Of a DNA stretch of 45,338 nt, positions 1 through 9,489 are shown in pieces. The position numbers and the translations under genes are program-made. Within the stretch, counting starts at the first letter, position 1, and each line of letters opens with the position of its first letter. The stretch spans positions 1 through 45,338 of the forward strand of contig CASDOZ010000016.1 in assembly GCA_949282265.1 (NCBI GenBank), in the 5' to 3' direction. The notes beneath the pieces were generated by a model. It had not been told where the DNA came from. It was given only the letters and a program-made list of their open reading frames with translations, and made no database searches. Source of the DNA: an uncultured Bacteroidales bacterium (GTDB lineage: Bacteria > Bacteroidota > Bacteroidia > Bacteroidales > Paludibacteraceae).

Positions 1-1722
1 TCTATTGGAGATAATATGACCCATGAATCGGAGTTGCTGAAACTGCATTCCACGCTATTCTGCTGCACAAAAACGCTCAAATTATTTATACTATTTTTAG
101 ATAACTTATTTGCTAAAACACCAATAGTTTTACCCTCATTCTTTTCCTTTGAAAACAACAATATATTTGTATCAACAGTAGCACTTTCAAAGATTTTTAC
201 TCCAGCAAAATCTATTAAAACTTTTGGATTTGTTTTCTCTGCAAAAAACTTTCTCGTTTTCTCTCCGTATGCAGCTCTCATCCATTTATTGGATGTAATA
301 TAGCACAAATGTCCTTTACTTACTAAAAGCTGATATCCTCTTTCATAAAAAAGTGAATAAATATCACCTGTTCTAACAAATGTTTTATAATTCAGTTTTT
401 CATACATTGCTCCAAGGGTTCCATCATTTGCCTGTAATTGAACGTATGGCGGATTACCAATTACAATATCAAAATCATCTTTGATCCCAAACATCCATTC
501 GGGGTCAAAAAAAGGCGATGATGAATTTTGATCAAACATATCCCATGAGGCTAATTCTCTTGCCTCATCATTGCCTACAGCCCCATTTCCTTTTAACATA
601 GTGGCTATTTCAAGACGTAAATCATTTACTATCTGGCGATATTTACGTTTGGTACGGATTGTCTTTGCTCCAAATATCTTATGTTTGGCTATCTTCAATT
701 CATTCTCCTTTGCTTTTATTGCTTCACTATCAAACAGAGAAGCATCTTTTTTCTGTAATCCCATAAGAGTATTGGCCGCTACAAATTTCGCTTCAAGATT
801 CGGAAGCGGACGTATGCCAAAGTTATCGGTAGGGGCGGCGTTGGTATTTTGATCGACAACCAACGAAATAAAGAAGCGCAATTTGCTGATCTGTATGGCA
901 ATAGGCTGGATATCCACTCCATAGATACAGTTTTCGATGAGATAGAGTTTGCGGGCGTAGTCGGGGCGGTTGACATTCTCATCGAAACTACGCTCAATAT
1001 CTGTAATCGATTCTTTCCGTTCCTCATCAGACAAATTACGGTAAGCTTCCGACGTTTCATCGATGGCCTCTTTAAGCATCATCTCCTTCCACATTTCATT
1101 ACCGGGGTCAATACGGTTAAGGATATGCACCATCTGCTGGAGGATACCCATAGGAAAAGCTCCCGAGCCGCAGGCTGGGTCGAGTATCTTGCAATTGTAT
1201 AAGGATTGCATGATGCTTTTGCGTTGTTCGGCGGTCAACTCCACGTCATCGTCCGAGTATTGCATGAGCTGGCGGTACTGGGGCTCCATCTCCTCTCCTA
1301 CCGTACGTTTCAGGTGTGCTACCAAGCTTTCGTCCACCATGTACTGCACAATCTCGCGCGGCGTATAGAACGAGCCGGTCTGTTTACGTGCCGTGGTCTG
1401 CGTCTCGGGGTTATATGAGGCCAACAAATTCTCAAAAACCTTGCCCAACAATTCGGGGTCGAGTGAAACCTCCTGGTCAAACGGTGTATTTTCCTCAACG
1501 GTAAAGTTGTAACGTTTCAAAATATCAATAATACCCCGGGCGGAAACTTTCTTCTTTTTCTGATCACCATACCATTCCGACAGGTCTATGTTTTTGCCGA
1601 CTTCCTCGCCAAAGAAAAGATAATCGGGAACAATCAATGCTTTCTTTACAGCTTCGCGGTCGCTGAAACCATCGTAATACATACCGTTGTCCTTATCATC
1701 AAGACAATCAAACAGACCCCAT
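1..1722 (-). CDS. Eco57I-like N6-adenine DNA methylase, C-terminal part (frame-shifted, cut by window start)
   Basis: This is the continuation, in another reading frame, of the gene that starts at 2716. Translated on the minus strand the frame is open from about 1722 to base 1, so the 3' end lies outside the window. It carries the gamma-class N6-adenine methyltransferase motifs: motif I DPACGSG at 1161-1181 and the catalytic motif IV NPPY at 444-455. About 570 codons are visible. The segment after NPPY should hold the rest of the methylase fold and a target-recognition domain. The product would methylate adenine in a specific DNA site, marking host DNA. It joins the upstream frame if one base is added to the C run at 1717-1720. 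Whether the cell makes a full-length protein is unknown. The family is certain; the exact system type is not. Confidence 0.85.
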
Positions 1723-2716
1723 TCAAGAACGGGACAGTTGTGTTAGCCAGGTCAACAAACAGCTGCGGATTCTTGAAATAAGACTCGTAGCGCATCAGCT
1801 TGTTGTTGTCATAATCAGTTCTGTCCGCTTTTCCCTGCTCATTCAATTTCCTGAAATGTCGCTCAGAAATTTCCTTGCTGCCTTCTGCCGTTATAGGACT
1901 ATTCAGCATGGCAAAAAACAAGTTCTGAAGAATAGCCTTATAGTATTTGCTCTCATTGGATTTGGAGAACAAATCCACTTTCGTATTAGGGTTAAAATCC
2001 TTTATCAGATTTGCCGCAATATATTGTTCGTCGAAAAATTCATCCGGAACAAGATGGCGTTGTTTCAGAAACCAAACAAATATAAGACGTGTAATCAGAC
2101 GGATGGCACCCTCGTTGTTAAACTTGTCATCATCCGTATTGTCATTGATATTATTGGGAAAACGTATGATTTTAATGGCCCAGGCATACCAGTCGGACAA
2201 CTCCTGATAGAACTCTTTGGTAAGCACTTCCACTGAAAAACGGTTGCGCAAATCTTCAATACTGACCACGCGGCCTTTTTCATTGAGGTATTTGTTGGGA
2301 GTATAATATGCAATCCCATCACCTAAAAAATAGCTATATCTGCGCGGATTGGAGTATTTTCGATATACCTTGGCAGTATTCTCATCACCTTCCAATGTTA
2401 TTTCGATCAACGAAAAACGGTAATTGGCAGGATTGTCCTGCGGTACGAACAAAACCAGTGCACGGCTCGCCCATTCGCCGGCCAATATGCGGAATGCCTC
2501 TTTGGATAAGCTGACACGCGGGTCGTCCTTTCCGCAATGCTTCACCTCCAGAACAACAACATCCAATTTATCGGATGCTCCCAACCTGGTTACCTGACGT
2601 GTGTAAGTCGATGAAAAATCAATACGCGTTTCTTCCTGCCGGAAATCCTCCGGCAAAAAATTCCTTTTCAGGAAATTTACAAACTCATTGCGGTTGTATG
2701 CCTTATTAAATTCCAT
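1646..2716 (-). CDS. Restriction-modification protein, N-terminal part (nuclease-like region, frameshifted)
   Basis: This is the 5' part of a large Eco57I/type IIG-like restriction-modification protein. Residues 30-60 include D52 followed by E57-V-K59 (LDVVVLEVKH), which fits the core of a PD-(D/E)xK nuclease, so cleavage and methylation may sit on one chain. That nuclease call is inference from a short motif. After about residue 331 (NTTVPFLNG) the frame runs into about 25 unrelated codons and stops. The homologous continuation (GLFDCLDDKDNGMYYDGF and onward) is in the next frame and needs one extra base in the four-C run at 1717-1720. The start at 2716 lies 40 nt after the helicase stop, so the two genes are probably one operon. 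A real frameshift would remove the methylase; an indel error is equally possible. Confidence 0.85.
   Translation of the reverse strand: MEFNKAYNRNEFVNFLKRNFLPEDFRQEETRIDFSSTYTRQVTRLGASDKLDVVVLEVKHCGKDDPRVSLSKEAFRILAGEWASRALVLFVPQDNPANYRFSLIEITLEGDENTAKVYRKYSNPRRYSYFLGDGIAYYTPNKYLNEKGRVVSIEDLRNRFSVEVLTKEFYQELSDWYAWAIKIIRFPNNINDNTDDDKFNNEGAIRLITRLIFVWFLKQRHLVPDEFFDEQYIAANLIKDFNPNTKVDLFSKSNESKYYKAILQNLFFAMLNSPITAEGSKEISERHFRKLNEQGKADRTDYDNNKLMRYESYFKNPQLFVDLANTTVPFLNGVCLIVLMIRTTVCITMVSATAKL
1717..1720 (-). other. Apparent one-base deletion in a C homopolymer (frameshift site)
   Basis: The plus strand reads CCCC here. Five C bases would join the nuclease-like N-terminal frame to the methylase frame without any other change. 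Coding similarity is good on both sides of the run. Confidence 0.75.
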
Positions 2717-2755
2717 GGTTATTTGATATTATTGTTTTCCATTTGTTGCCTAAAG

Positions 2756-5700
2756 TCATTGCAGTTCTTCCGTCAATATCAGCGTTTCTTCTCCTTCCTC
2801 CACCTTGTTGCCTGCTGCAAGAATACGGTTCAAATAGTCTTGCGTTATTTTTTGCGGAAGTGTATGGAAATCCTTCGCCGTAAGTTGGTTTATCATCCTT
2901 ATCTCAAATCCGGGAAGTGCATCACTGCGCAATACGGACGAAAGGTCTAAAAGATAATCCTTGTCCAAAACACCGGCCTGAACTATCAATTTCAATTTGG
3001 CAAACGCATTAAGACGCTCCTTGTCGTTTTTATCAGCCGTTTCACTGGTAAACAAACGATGTTTCAGTTGCTGGTATATCGGATCGAATTTTTCCGACAA
3101 GGCATAGGGTATCTCTGTTTTTTCCGCCTCAAAAAGCCCAATAGCCTGTTCTGCCGTAAGTGCCATGGGAGGCTGGTTCTCAGCGGCTATTTTAAAGACG
3201 AAATCATTCCCTTTTTTCCCAAGCATAAGCACTCCACGGCAAGGTTTTTCTGCTTTGCGTCCCGTGCGTGCCCGATGCGGAATCTCCATTGCCTTGTCAT
3301 ACACATCCGTCCCTTTGAGTTCATTGAACAATTTACGGTAACGGTTATCCCAGGAAGCCTCTTCATCCTTGGCTAATTCCGCACGATAACGTGCCTTGAA
3401 AAAGGCTTGCAATTCCTCATCCTTGGTCAGTGCCTTGGTGTCTTCACCCATAATAGCATGAATCATGGCCATTTTTAAGGTTGAAATTTCCTTGGTCCGT
3501 GTTTCTGTTTCACCTACATCTGTCGGAAAATAGTTGTAAATATACAAATGGTCAAACATTTTCCTGTTTATACGGTTGATACGCCCGATACGCTGGATAA
3601 CACGGGTCGGATTATAAGGAATGTCATAATTGATAATAGCGCCTGCACGATGCAGGTTATATCCTTCCGAAATAGCATCGGTTGCAATCAGAATGTGGAA
3701 ATCGTTGCGTTGCAGTTCAGGTTTATATCCGGCATCGAAATTTGCCCGTATCAGGTTCTTGTTCGTATCCGACGCATCGGCTGAAGTATATTTGAAGACA
3801 GGGAATCCACTGTTTGCCAGTTCGCACCCCAAATAGTTGGCTGTATCGGCAAACTCCGTGAAAACAATCAATTTGCGGTTCGGTTCCTTCTGCATCTGCT
3901 CTTTCAGGATACGTTTAAACGATTCCAGTTTGGGATCTTTCCGTATGGATGTTTCTTCCCCGAACCATTCTGTACGAATGGCCTTGAGCAACGCTATGTC
4001 ATCATTGACATCCCGCACGAAACTGTCATTGATATACTTCATGTCAATTTCAAAGAAACCGCGTTTTTCATATTTTTCAAACTGCTCCTGTATTGCCTCC
4101 GTACCATCATCCGTTTCGGAATAGAAAGTATCCACATCAGGCAGATTGCCTTTTTTGTAAACCGGCACTTTCCCCGCATGTTCAATCCAGCGCAATATAT
4201 GTTCAGAAGATTCGATCATATAGTCCAACGATGTCTTAAAGGCAGCAACGGAACTTTCAAACCGACGCACCAGGAGTTTGCGCATGAATCCTGCTATGTT
4301 CTGTTGTCGCCCAACCAACAGATTGAACTGTACACCGGTTTTGTCTTCCAGTTCCTTGGCCAGTTGCTTTGCCATATCAGGCTTTACGTATGTAACCGGC
4401 GAATAACGGGCAGCTTTAAAACGTTGGAAACCATCCTGTCCGTCTTCAGGAGCATCTATTTTATCCAGAGTTCTCAAATACAATTCTTTCAACGAACTTA
4501 AATCATATTCCAATTCTACAGGGTCATCGGGCATTACCAATTGAATTTTCTGCTGTTTCAAGTCTTTTGCATATTCGGGAATATCCTGTAAGTCAAGCCG
4601 GGAACGGCGCACTACCAATGGGCTTATAATGGAACGGATAGTCTGTGCTATATGCTTTGCCTGTTCTTTCACAGCATCTTCGGTGAGTTTTTTGTTGCGT
4701 TGGTCCTCCGTCAATTGTTTATACACCTTGATTAAATCCTTAAACGCCCCGCCAAGGTTGTCAACCGTTTTCAAGGTTGATTTTGTTGGTATCTGGAACA
4801 ATTTCAACATGGAATAAATATCATCCGGACGGTTGTTGAATGGCGTGGCCGTCAGCAAAAGCACTTTGTTGTCAGAACAAAGATTATGTAAATCTGCATA
4901 ATCTTTCGTATATTCATTCCTGTAGCGGTGAGCCTCGTCTATGATAATCAGGTACTGTTTCCCTGCATGGACTTGTTCCCTGTAATAATTCAGTGCTGTT
5001 TCTATTTGCCCGCTACTGAATACAGAAGCCGTAAATCGGAATTCATCCCGGTAGCCTTCCCACTGACGCAACAAATGAGGCGGACATATCACAATAGTAC
5101 GAAGTCGCAAATTACGGGCTACTGTAGAAGCTATAATACTTTTTCCAAGTCCTACCACATCAGCAATAATAGCACCACTATGGTTTTCTATGGCATTGAG
5201 CGCCATCTGCACCGCATCTGTCTGATATTTCAGGTTGGCATATTTACCTTCGGTTATATCATAAGGGGTAAGCAGGTCTTCTTTTGTAGGAATGGTAAAA
5301 TACTCTTTCAAGACACGAATGTACATCAAATATGGCTGATAAAGTTTTTCATACCATATCTTCTTGATAACCTTACTGTCAAACTCTTCCAGGTTTTCCT
5401 TATCGGCAATGACTACCGAATCGGCCCATAACTCGTCAAATATTTTCTGCCCATCATGCACCGAATGCTTGTCGTTAAATCGTGCGTTGATTTCCAGACG
5501 GCCTGCCAATCCTGCATAAGACAAATTGCTGGAACCGGTAATAACCGTTCCCGGCAATTCGCCTCCTTCATTGACCTCGTCCGTATAAGAGAAAAGATAC
5601 ATTTTTGCATGGCACGGATCTTCTGTCCGCCGGATTTCCAGCGTACCGTTTTTTATTTTCTCATAGAACAAACGAAAAGAGTTTAATTTTTCCTCACTGT

Positions 5701-6016
5701 CCAGAAAATCCGTTTCATTAAACAACCGAACAAATTTACTAAAATAGTCTTCACGCTGTTGCCCGCGGGAAATATTGCTTTTTGAAAAAGTATCTATCTC
5801 CACCAAACATTTGGAGATATTAATTTCTATATCCAAACCAACAAGTATGCGGACTTTTTTGTCTTTTAACTTCTCTGAAATCAGACTATATCCTGAAAAA
5901 TAAAAATATCCGACCAATATATCCACCTGCCGGGTTTTGGGTAATATCCCATTAATGATTTCAGAAAGAAGTTTTTCCTGATTGGTTATAAAACTGTTCT
6001 GGGCTATATCATTCAT
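2756..6016 (-). CDS. PLD-nuclease/SNF2-family helicase fusion (defence or restriction helicase)
   Basis: This is a protein of about 1086 aa with two recognisable modules. Residues 30-205 form a phospholipase-D-like domain: H138-A-K140 and a GSSNLS stretch at 163-168. The Asp expected five residues after the Lys is Ser, as seen in other helicase-linked PLD domains. Residues 265 onward are an SF2 SNF2-like helicase: Walker A VGLGKS (290-295), DEAH (362-365), TATPFNN (391-397), and C-terminal motifs DAISEGYNL and QRIGRINR. It would translocate on DNA using ATP and possibly cut it. The gene lies directly upstream of an Eco57I-like methylase, so a role in restriction of foreign DNA is likely. The longer frame begins at a GTG at 6022; I prefer the ATG at 6016, two codons in. 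Split type ISP-like and DISARM-related systems are alternatives. Confidence 0.85.
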   Translation of the reverse strand: MNDIAQNSFITNQEKLLSEIINGILPKTRQVDILVGYFYFSGYSLISEKLKDKKVRILVGLDIEINISKCLVEIDTFSKSNISRGQQREDYFSKFVRLFNETDFLDSEEKLNSFRLFYEKIKNGTLEIRRTEDPCHAKMYLFSYTDEVNEGGELPGTVITGSSNLSYAGLAGRLEINARFNDKHSVHDGQKIFDELWADSVVIADKENLEEFDSKVIKKIWYEKLYQPYLMYIRVLKEYFTIPTKEDLLTPYDITEGKYANLKYQTDAVQMALNAIENHSGAIIADVVGLGKSIIASTVARNLRLRTIVICPPHLLRQWEGYRDEFRFTASVFSSGQIETALNYYREQVHAGKQYLIIIDEAHRYRNEYTKDYADLHNLCSDNKVLLLTATPFNNRPDDIYSMLKLFQIPTKSTLKTVDNLGGAFKDLIKVYKQLTEDQRNKKLTEDAVKEQAKHIAQTIRSIISPLVVRRSRLDLQDIPEYAKDLKQQKIQLVMPDDPVELEYDLSSLKELYLRTLDKIDAPEDGQDGFQRFKAARYSPVTYVKPDMAKQLAKELEDKTGVQFNLLVGRQQNIAGFMRKLLVRRFESSVAAFKTSLDYMIESSEHILRWIEHAGKVPVYKKGNLPDVDTFYSETDDGTEAIQEQFEKYEKRGFFEIDMKYINDSFVRDVNDDIALLKAIRTEWFGEETSIRKDPKLESFKRILKEQMQKEPNRKLIVFTEFADTANYLGCELANSGFPVFKYTSADASDTNKNLIRANFDAGYKPELQRNDFHILIATDAISEGYNLHRAGAIINYDIPYNPTRVIQRIGRINRINRKMFDHLYIYNYFPTDVGETETRTKEISTLKMAMIHAIMGEDTKALTKDEELQAFFKARYRAELAKDEEASWDNRYRKLFNELKGTDVYDKAMEIPHRARTGRKAEKPCRGVLMLGKKGNDFVFKIAAENQPPMALTAEQAIGLFEAEKTEIPYALSEKFDPIYQQLKHRLFTSETADKNDKERLNAFAKLKLIVQAGVLDKDYLLDLSSVLRSDALPGFEIRMINQLTAKDFHTLPQKITQDYLNRILAAGNKVEEGEETLILTEELQ

Positions 6017-6078
6017 GTCCACTTTTTATTTTTGATACCATCTTTCTTTAGTGCACCAATTAGCATCAAAGACTCATA

Positions 6079-6086
6079 CAAAGATA
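6079..6086 (-). promoter_or_regulatory. Possible promoter of the helicase/methylase operon
   Basis: On the minus strand this reads TATCTTTG, an exact match to the Bacteroidota -7 element TAnnTTTG, about 60 nt upstream of the helicase start. The nearest upstream TTTG is only 16 nt away instead of 19-21, so the -33 element is not convincing. Confidence 0.35.
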
Positions 6087-6234
6087 AGAAAAAAAATTAT
6101 TACAAAAATCTTTTTCAAAAATTCAAATTACCTTGTATATAAGTTGGATTCATGATTGTTTTCAACAATCCATCATTCCACGATTTTTTCATTTTTCCTC
6201 ATTCGGAAGAAAATTCTGGAAACCCTCCCCTCAC

Positions 6235-7176
6235 CTATTTCCGCACGGGAAACGGCAAATGATTTTGTGAAGGCGAGATGGATATGTTCAGATGATTTCC
6301 GCCGCCGGCGGGCACGGACAGGCCGGAAGGCGGCAGTGGTGACAACGGGCCTTCCATAATGTCGTTGTTGAAATAACCGCCTTGTCCGCGTTTGTGCTGG
6401 ATGGCATCTATCAGCAGGGATTTCAGCAGGCCGCCCACATCAACGCCCAACGGCACATCGCCAATCTTGACATAGGGCATGACAATCGGCACGGTCTCCC
6501 AACGGCGCAACATCGGGTTGTAGTAGCGTTGCGCCCCCAGGTTGGCACCGACATAATCGTTCTCAAACGACATGAACGCCCTGAAATTAGAATAGCCCAT
6601 ATAAGGATAAGCCGCCACGGAATAGAACGGCTGCTGCAAATAATATGTCCCGAACATATTGAAGGCCACATGTTCGTTAAAATCGTAGCGCAGGTTTCCG
6701 GAAAAGCCGAACTGGTTGCTGAACGACGTCCCGAAAGCATATTTGTTTGCCACGGCGCTGACGCTGATTTGCAATCCGTCCACAGGGCGATAGACATACG
6801 ACAAGCTGGAAGAGGCCGCAACCCCCAAACCGATATAAGTCGTACGCGAACCGGCCGCAAACAGCGCACTGTTGTCAAAGGCACGCAACATGCCGGAACG
6901 ATTGTAGTCGCGGTCGAATGAAAAAGAAGAGTAATCCGTAAAAGCCGGTAGCTCAAGGCGCAAATCCGGCGGCAACTGCATGGATGGCGGAATCTGGAAC
7001 AAGCTGTCCGGCAGGCGGTACAACGGAAGCGCCGGTTGGGCAATGCCAGAGTGCGGATACGAAAGGAACGAGCCATCGGACGGGAGTTGAAACGTTGTCC
7101 CGCTACCGGTGTCCTGCGCCGACAAATGCGCAAGGCATACCAGCCACACACATATCAACACGCGCAATTTTGCCAT
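6235..7176 (-). CDS. Secreted or outer-membrane protein of unknown function
   Basis: The product is 313 aa if it starts at the ATG at 7176, which places a signal peptide (MAKLRVLICVWLVCLAHLSA) at the very N-terminus; an in-frame start 8 codons upstream is less plausible. The mature part is rich in aromatic residues and alternating short strands (around residues 90-230, for example NMFGTYYLQQPFYS), suggesting a beta-barrel or beta-rich envelope protein. The C-terminal 60 residues are Pro/Gly rich. I do not recognise the family. A TAnnTTTG element (TATCTTTG, minus strand 7198-7205) lies 20 nt upstream. It stands alone between the defence pair and the zinc-ribbon operon, whose terminator lies just upstream of it. 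Confidence 0.75.
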   Translation of the reverse strand: MAKLRVLICVWLVCLAHLSAQDTGSGTTFQLPSDGSFLSYPHSGIAQPALPLYRLPDSLFQIPPSMQLPPDLRLELPAFTDYSSFSFDRDYNRSGMLRAFDNSALFAAGSRTTYIGLGVAASSSLSYVYRPVDGLQISVSAVANKYAFGTSFSNQFGFSGNLRYDFNEHVAFNMFGTYYLQQPFYSVAAYPYMGYSNFRAFMSFENDYVGANLGAQRYYNPMLRRWETVPIVMPYVKIGDVPLGVDVGGLLKSLLIDAIQHKRGQGGYFNNDIMEGPLSPLPPSGLSVPAGGGNHLNISISPSQNHLPFPVRK

Positions 7177-7197
7177 AATCCTTGCCGCCATTTCTGG

Positions 7198-7205
7198 CAA
7201 AGATA
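7198..7205 (-). promoter_or_regulatory. -7 promoter element for the secreted protein gene
   Basis: Minus strand TATCTTTG matches TAnnTTTG and lies 21 nt before the chosen ATG at 7176. There is no TTTG at the usual 19-20 nt further upstream. Confidence 0.4.
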
Positions 7206-7218
7206 GGCTATTCCAACA

Positions 7219-7253
7219 AAAAAACGAAGTTCCCCGAAAGAAACTTCGTTTTT
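7219..7253 (-). terminator. Rho-independent terminator of the zinc-ribbon operon
   Basis: The arms AAAAACGAAGTT and AACTTCGTTTTT flank a 10-nt loop and end in a T run on the minus strand, 24 nt after the stop of the zinc-ribbon gene. Confidence 0.8.
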
Positions 7254-7276
7254 ATTAACACAACGATCTATGGAAA

Positions 7277-8050
7277 TCAGGCTTCCGGCGTATTGTTCTC
7301 GTTCATTTCTGGATCAACCAGGATGCGCCCGCAATATTCGCACACAATGACTTTCTTGCGCGACCGTATATCCAACTGGCGTTGCGCCGGAATTTTATTG
7401 AAGCAACCACCGCATGCTCCACGTTCTACGGTTACGACCGCCAAACCGTTACGGGCATTTTTGCGTATGCGTTTGAAAGCATTCAACAACCGTTCATCTT
7501 CTACGGTACTTTCAATCTGTTTGGCCTTTTCACGCAAATTTTCCTCTTCCTGCTTGGTTTCAGCTACGATTTCATCCAACTCGGACTTTTTCTGGTTCAA
7601 ATCCAGCCTGCGCTCTTCCATAGAAGTAATGGTTTGCGCCTTGTCGGCTTGTTTTTGTTCCAGCGCTGCGGTATATTCGCGAATCCGCTTCTCGCACAAC
7701 TCGATTTCAAGTGTTTGATACTCGATTTCCTTGGACAAATTGTCGTATTCGCGGCTGTTACGTACGTTTTCCTGCTGTTCCTTGTATTTGGCAATCTTTA
7801 TTTTGGCCTCTTCGATTTTTACCCGCATAGCGCTAATATTCGCTTCCTGCGTCGTAATGTCAGCGGCATAATTTTCCAGACGTGTCTGCAAACCCAGGAT
7901 TTCATCCTCCAAGTCACGCACTTCCAAAGGAAGTTCACCGCGCAACACGCGGATTTTGTCTATGTCGGAAACTACTTGTTGCAAATGATACAAGGCTTTC
8001 AGTTTGTCCTCTACGGTTACTTCTTTTTCAGCTTTAGCTTCGTTTGTCAT
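7277..8050 (-). CDS. Coiled-coil protein with C4 zinc-ribbon (zf-RING_7 family)
   Basis: This 257-aa protein has a long coiled coil over residues 10-190 (heptad-rich, many Glu/Lys/Gln) followed by a C4 zinc ribbon: C-G-G-C at about 213-216 and C-E-Y-C at about 238-241. This matches the family of HP0958 and related proteins (Pfam zf-RING_7). Helicobacter HP0958 binds nucleic acid and acts in flagellar regulation; in non-flagellated Bacteroidota the role is unknown. The gene follows the NIF3-like gene by 36 nt and is probably co-transcribed with it, an arrangement common in the phylum as far as I recall. A terminator follows. The family call is firm; the function is open. Confidence 0.9.
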   Translation of the reverse strand: MTNEAKAEKEVTVEDKLKALYHLQQVVSDIDKIRVLRGELPLEVRDLEDEILGLQTRLENYAADITTQEANISAMRVKIEEAKIKIAKYKEQQENVRNSREYDNLSKEIEYQTLEIELCEKRIREYTAALEQKQADKAQTITSMEERRLDLNQKKSELDEIVAETKQEEENLREKAKQIESTVEDERLLNAFKRIRKNARNGLAVVTVERGACGGCFNKIPAQRQLDIRSRKKVIVCEYCGRILVDPEMNENNTPEA

Positions 8051-8086
8051 TTTATTTTGTTTTTATGTATTCTTCTATTCAGCCCA

Positions 8087-8872
8087 TTACAAACAATGGA
8101 CAGGGCTTCTGTCCGCCGTCGAAAAATGGATTGCAAAAGTAGGAATTTTTTTTGATATAAGCTCAAAAAATATCTCTTTTGTATATTGTTCGCTTTCATA
8201 ATGGCCTATGTCGGCTATGACAATGCGGTTTTCCGCCATGAAAAATTCATGATACTTGAAATCGGCCGAGATAAACACATCGGCCCCTTGGGCCAACGCC
8301 TCCGGCAACAAAAAACTGCCTGCCCCTCCGCACAAAGCCACTTTACGTACCGGCTTGCCAAGCAAGCGCGTCATTTTCAGGCACGGTACGTGGAAAATCT
8401 CCTTGACACGCTGCAAAAACGCCGTTTCGTCTTCCGGCTGCGGCAATTCGCCAATCATGCCGGAACCGGCCTGCCCTTCTGCCGTTGCCGGCGACAGCGG
8501 CCCGCAATGCACCAGGCCGATTTTCCCGGCGATACGCGCATTAACGCCGCCCTGCAACCAATTGTCCATATTGGTATGCGCGCTGTAAACCGCAACGTCA
8601 TGTTTGATAGCTTTCATCACGCAACGTTCCACGGCAGAATCACCGCGCAGGGTTTTCAATCCATGGAAAATAAGCGGGTGATGCGAAACCACCAACTGGC
8701 AGCCGGTCGCAATGGCCTCATCAAGTACCTCTTCGGTTACATCAACACACAACAAGACATCGGACACCTCGGCATCGACATGCCCGACCTGCAATCCCGC
8801 ATTGTCCCAACTTTCCTGGAAAGCCAACGGCGCGGCCTGCTCCAGCAAGGATATGATTTCTGCTATTTTCAC
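8087..8872 (-). CDS. NIF3-like dinuclear metal-binding protein (GTP cyclohydrolase I type 2 homolog)
   Basis: This 261-aa protein belongs to the NIF3/YqfO/YbgI family. The metal-site motifs are visible: SHHPLIFHGLK (about 63-73), the SAHTNMDNW segment (about 97-105), and the C-terminal GHYESE (about 225-230). Family members are toroidal hexamers with a two-metal centre whose reaction is not firmly established; database names such as GTP cyclohydrolase type 2 rest on weak evidence. At 261 aa it is the short form, without the roughly 100-residue PII-like insertion found in many Gram-positive and some Bacteroidota members. It starts 12 nt after the DUF5606 gene and precedes the zinc-ribbon gene, so a three-gene operon is likely. 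Confidence 0.92.
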   Translation of the reverse strand: MKIAEIISLLEQAAPLAFQESWDNAGLQVGHVDAEVSDVLLCVDVTEEVLDEAIATGCQLVVSHHPLIFHGLKTLRGDSAVERCVMKAIKHDVAVYSAHTNMDNWLQGGVNARIAGKIGLVHCGPLSPATAEGQAGSGMIGELPQPEDETAFLQRVKEIFHVPCLKMTRLLGKPVRKVALCGGAGSFLLPEALAQGADVFISADFKYHEFFMAENRIVIADIGHYESEQYTKEIFFELISKKIPTFAIHFSTADRSPVHCL

Positions 8873-8884
8873 TGCAACCGGAGT

Positions 8885-9319
8885 TTATTCGGCAACGGCC
8901 TCATTTGCAGGAGCTTCCGCATCTTCCTGCTCCTGGAAATCGGTTATTCCCGCCTTCACAAGCAGATTGTACCACGAAATCAATTTGCGAATATCGGTCG
9001 GATAAACGCGGTCACGGTCAAAATTAGGCAGGACCTCCGCAAAAAACTTGAACAATTGGTCCTTGGACATGTTTTTCACATCCGCCGTACAGGCGCCATC
9101 CTTGCACACTTTTTTCAGGTTTTCCAGAACTTGCCACAGAGGCACATCTTCATCCGTGGTAAACATGGATATGTCACCCAAGGATACGATTTTATCACGT
9201 GTATATGTAGGCATACGTTTCCCGTCGAGCAAGGACTCCACAATCAGCATGTTGTTGCCACGTGAAACCAATTTGAACAAACCAGGTTTTCCGGTAATCG
9301 ACAAAATTTCTTTCAACAT
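8885..9319 (-). CDS. DUF5606 protein
   Basis: The product is 144 aa starting at MLKEILSITGKPGLFKLV; the longer frame upstream (to 9376) runs through the promoter region and is unlikely to be translated. The sequence matches the Bacteroidota-specific DUF5606 family, including the conserved MLIVESL, GDISMFT and PNFDRDRVY blocks. Function is unknown. The C-terminal 20 residues are acidic and Ala rich. It is the first gene of an operon with the NIF3-like protein (12 nt gap) and the zinc-ribbon protein. A TAnnTTTG promoter element lies at 9347-9354, inside one arm of a 24-bp inverted repeat. Confidence 0.88.
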   Translation of the reverse strand: MLKEILSITGKPGLFKLVSRGNNMLIVESLLDGKRMPTYTRDKIVSLGDISMFTTDEDVPLWQVLENLKKVCKDGACTADVKNMSKDQLFKFFAEVLPNFDRDRVYPTDIRKLISWYNLLVKAGITDFQEQEDAEAPANEAVAE

Positions 9320-9338
9320 AAAAAAAACAAATAATTTT

Positions 9339-9362
9339 TCCGGCTGCAAATGTACAAAAAAA
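9339..9362 (-). repeat. 24-bp perfect inverted repeat, arm 1, carrying the DUF5606 promoter
   Basis: The minus strand here is identical over 24 nt to the plus strand at 9490-9513. It contains TACATTTG (minus strand 9347-9354), an exact TAnnTTTG -7 element, followed by CAGCCGGA. Confidence 0.8.
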
Positions 9363-9489
9363 GTATGACTGCACACGTCATTTTTATCCGACTTTTATTG
9401 AAAAACATATAACGCGCCATGCACGGGAATTACAAGGGCTGCATGATAAAACAAACCGCAGGAAACAAACAGGCATAGTCGAATAGGTA

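Noticed and set aside
8186-9265. Long plus-strand open frame of 359 codons
   Set aside because: It lies opposite the NIF3-like and DUF5606 genes, which have clear family motifs; its product has no recognisable domain.
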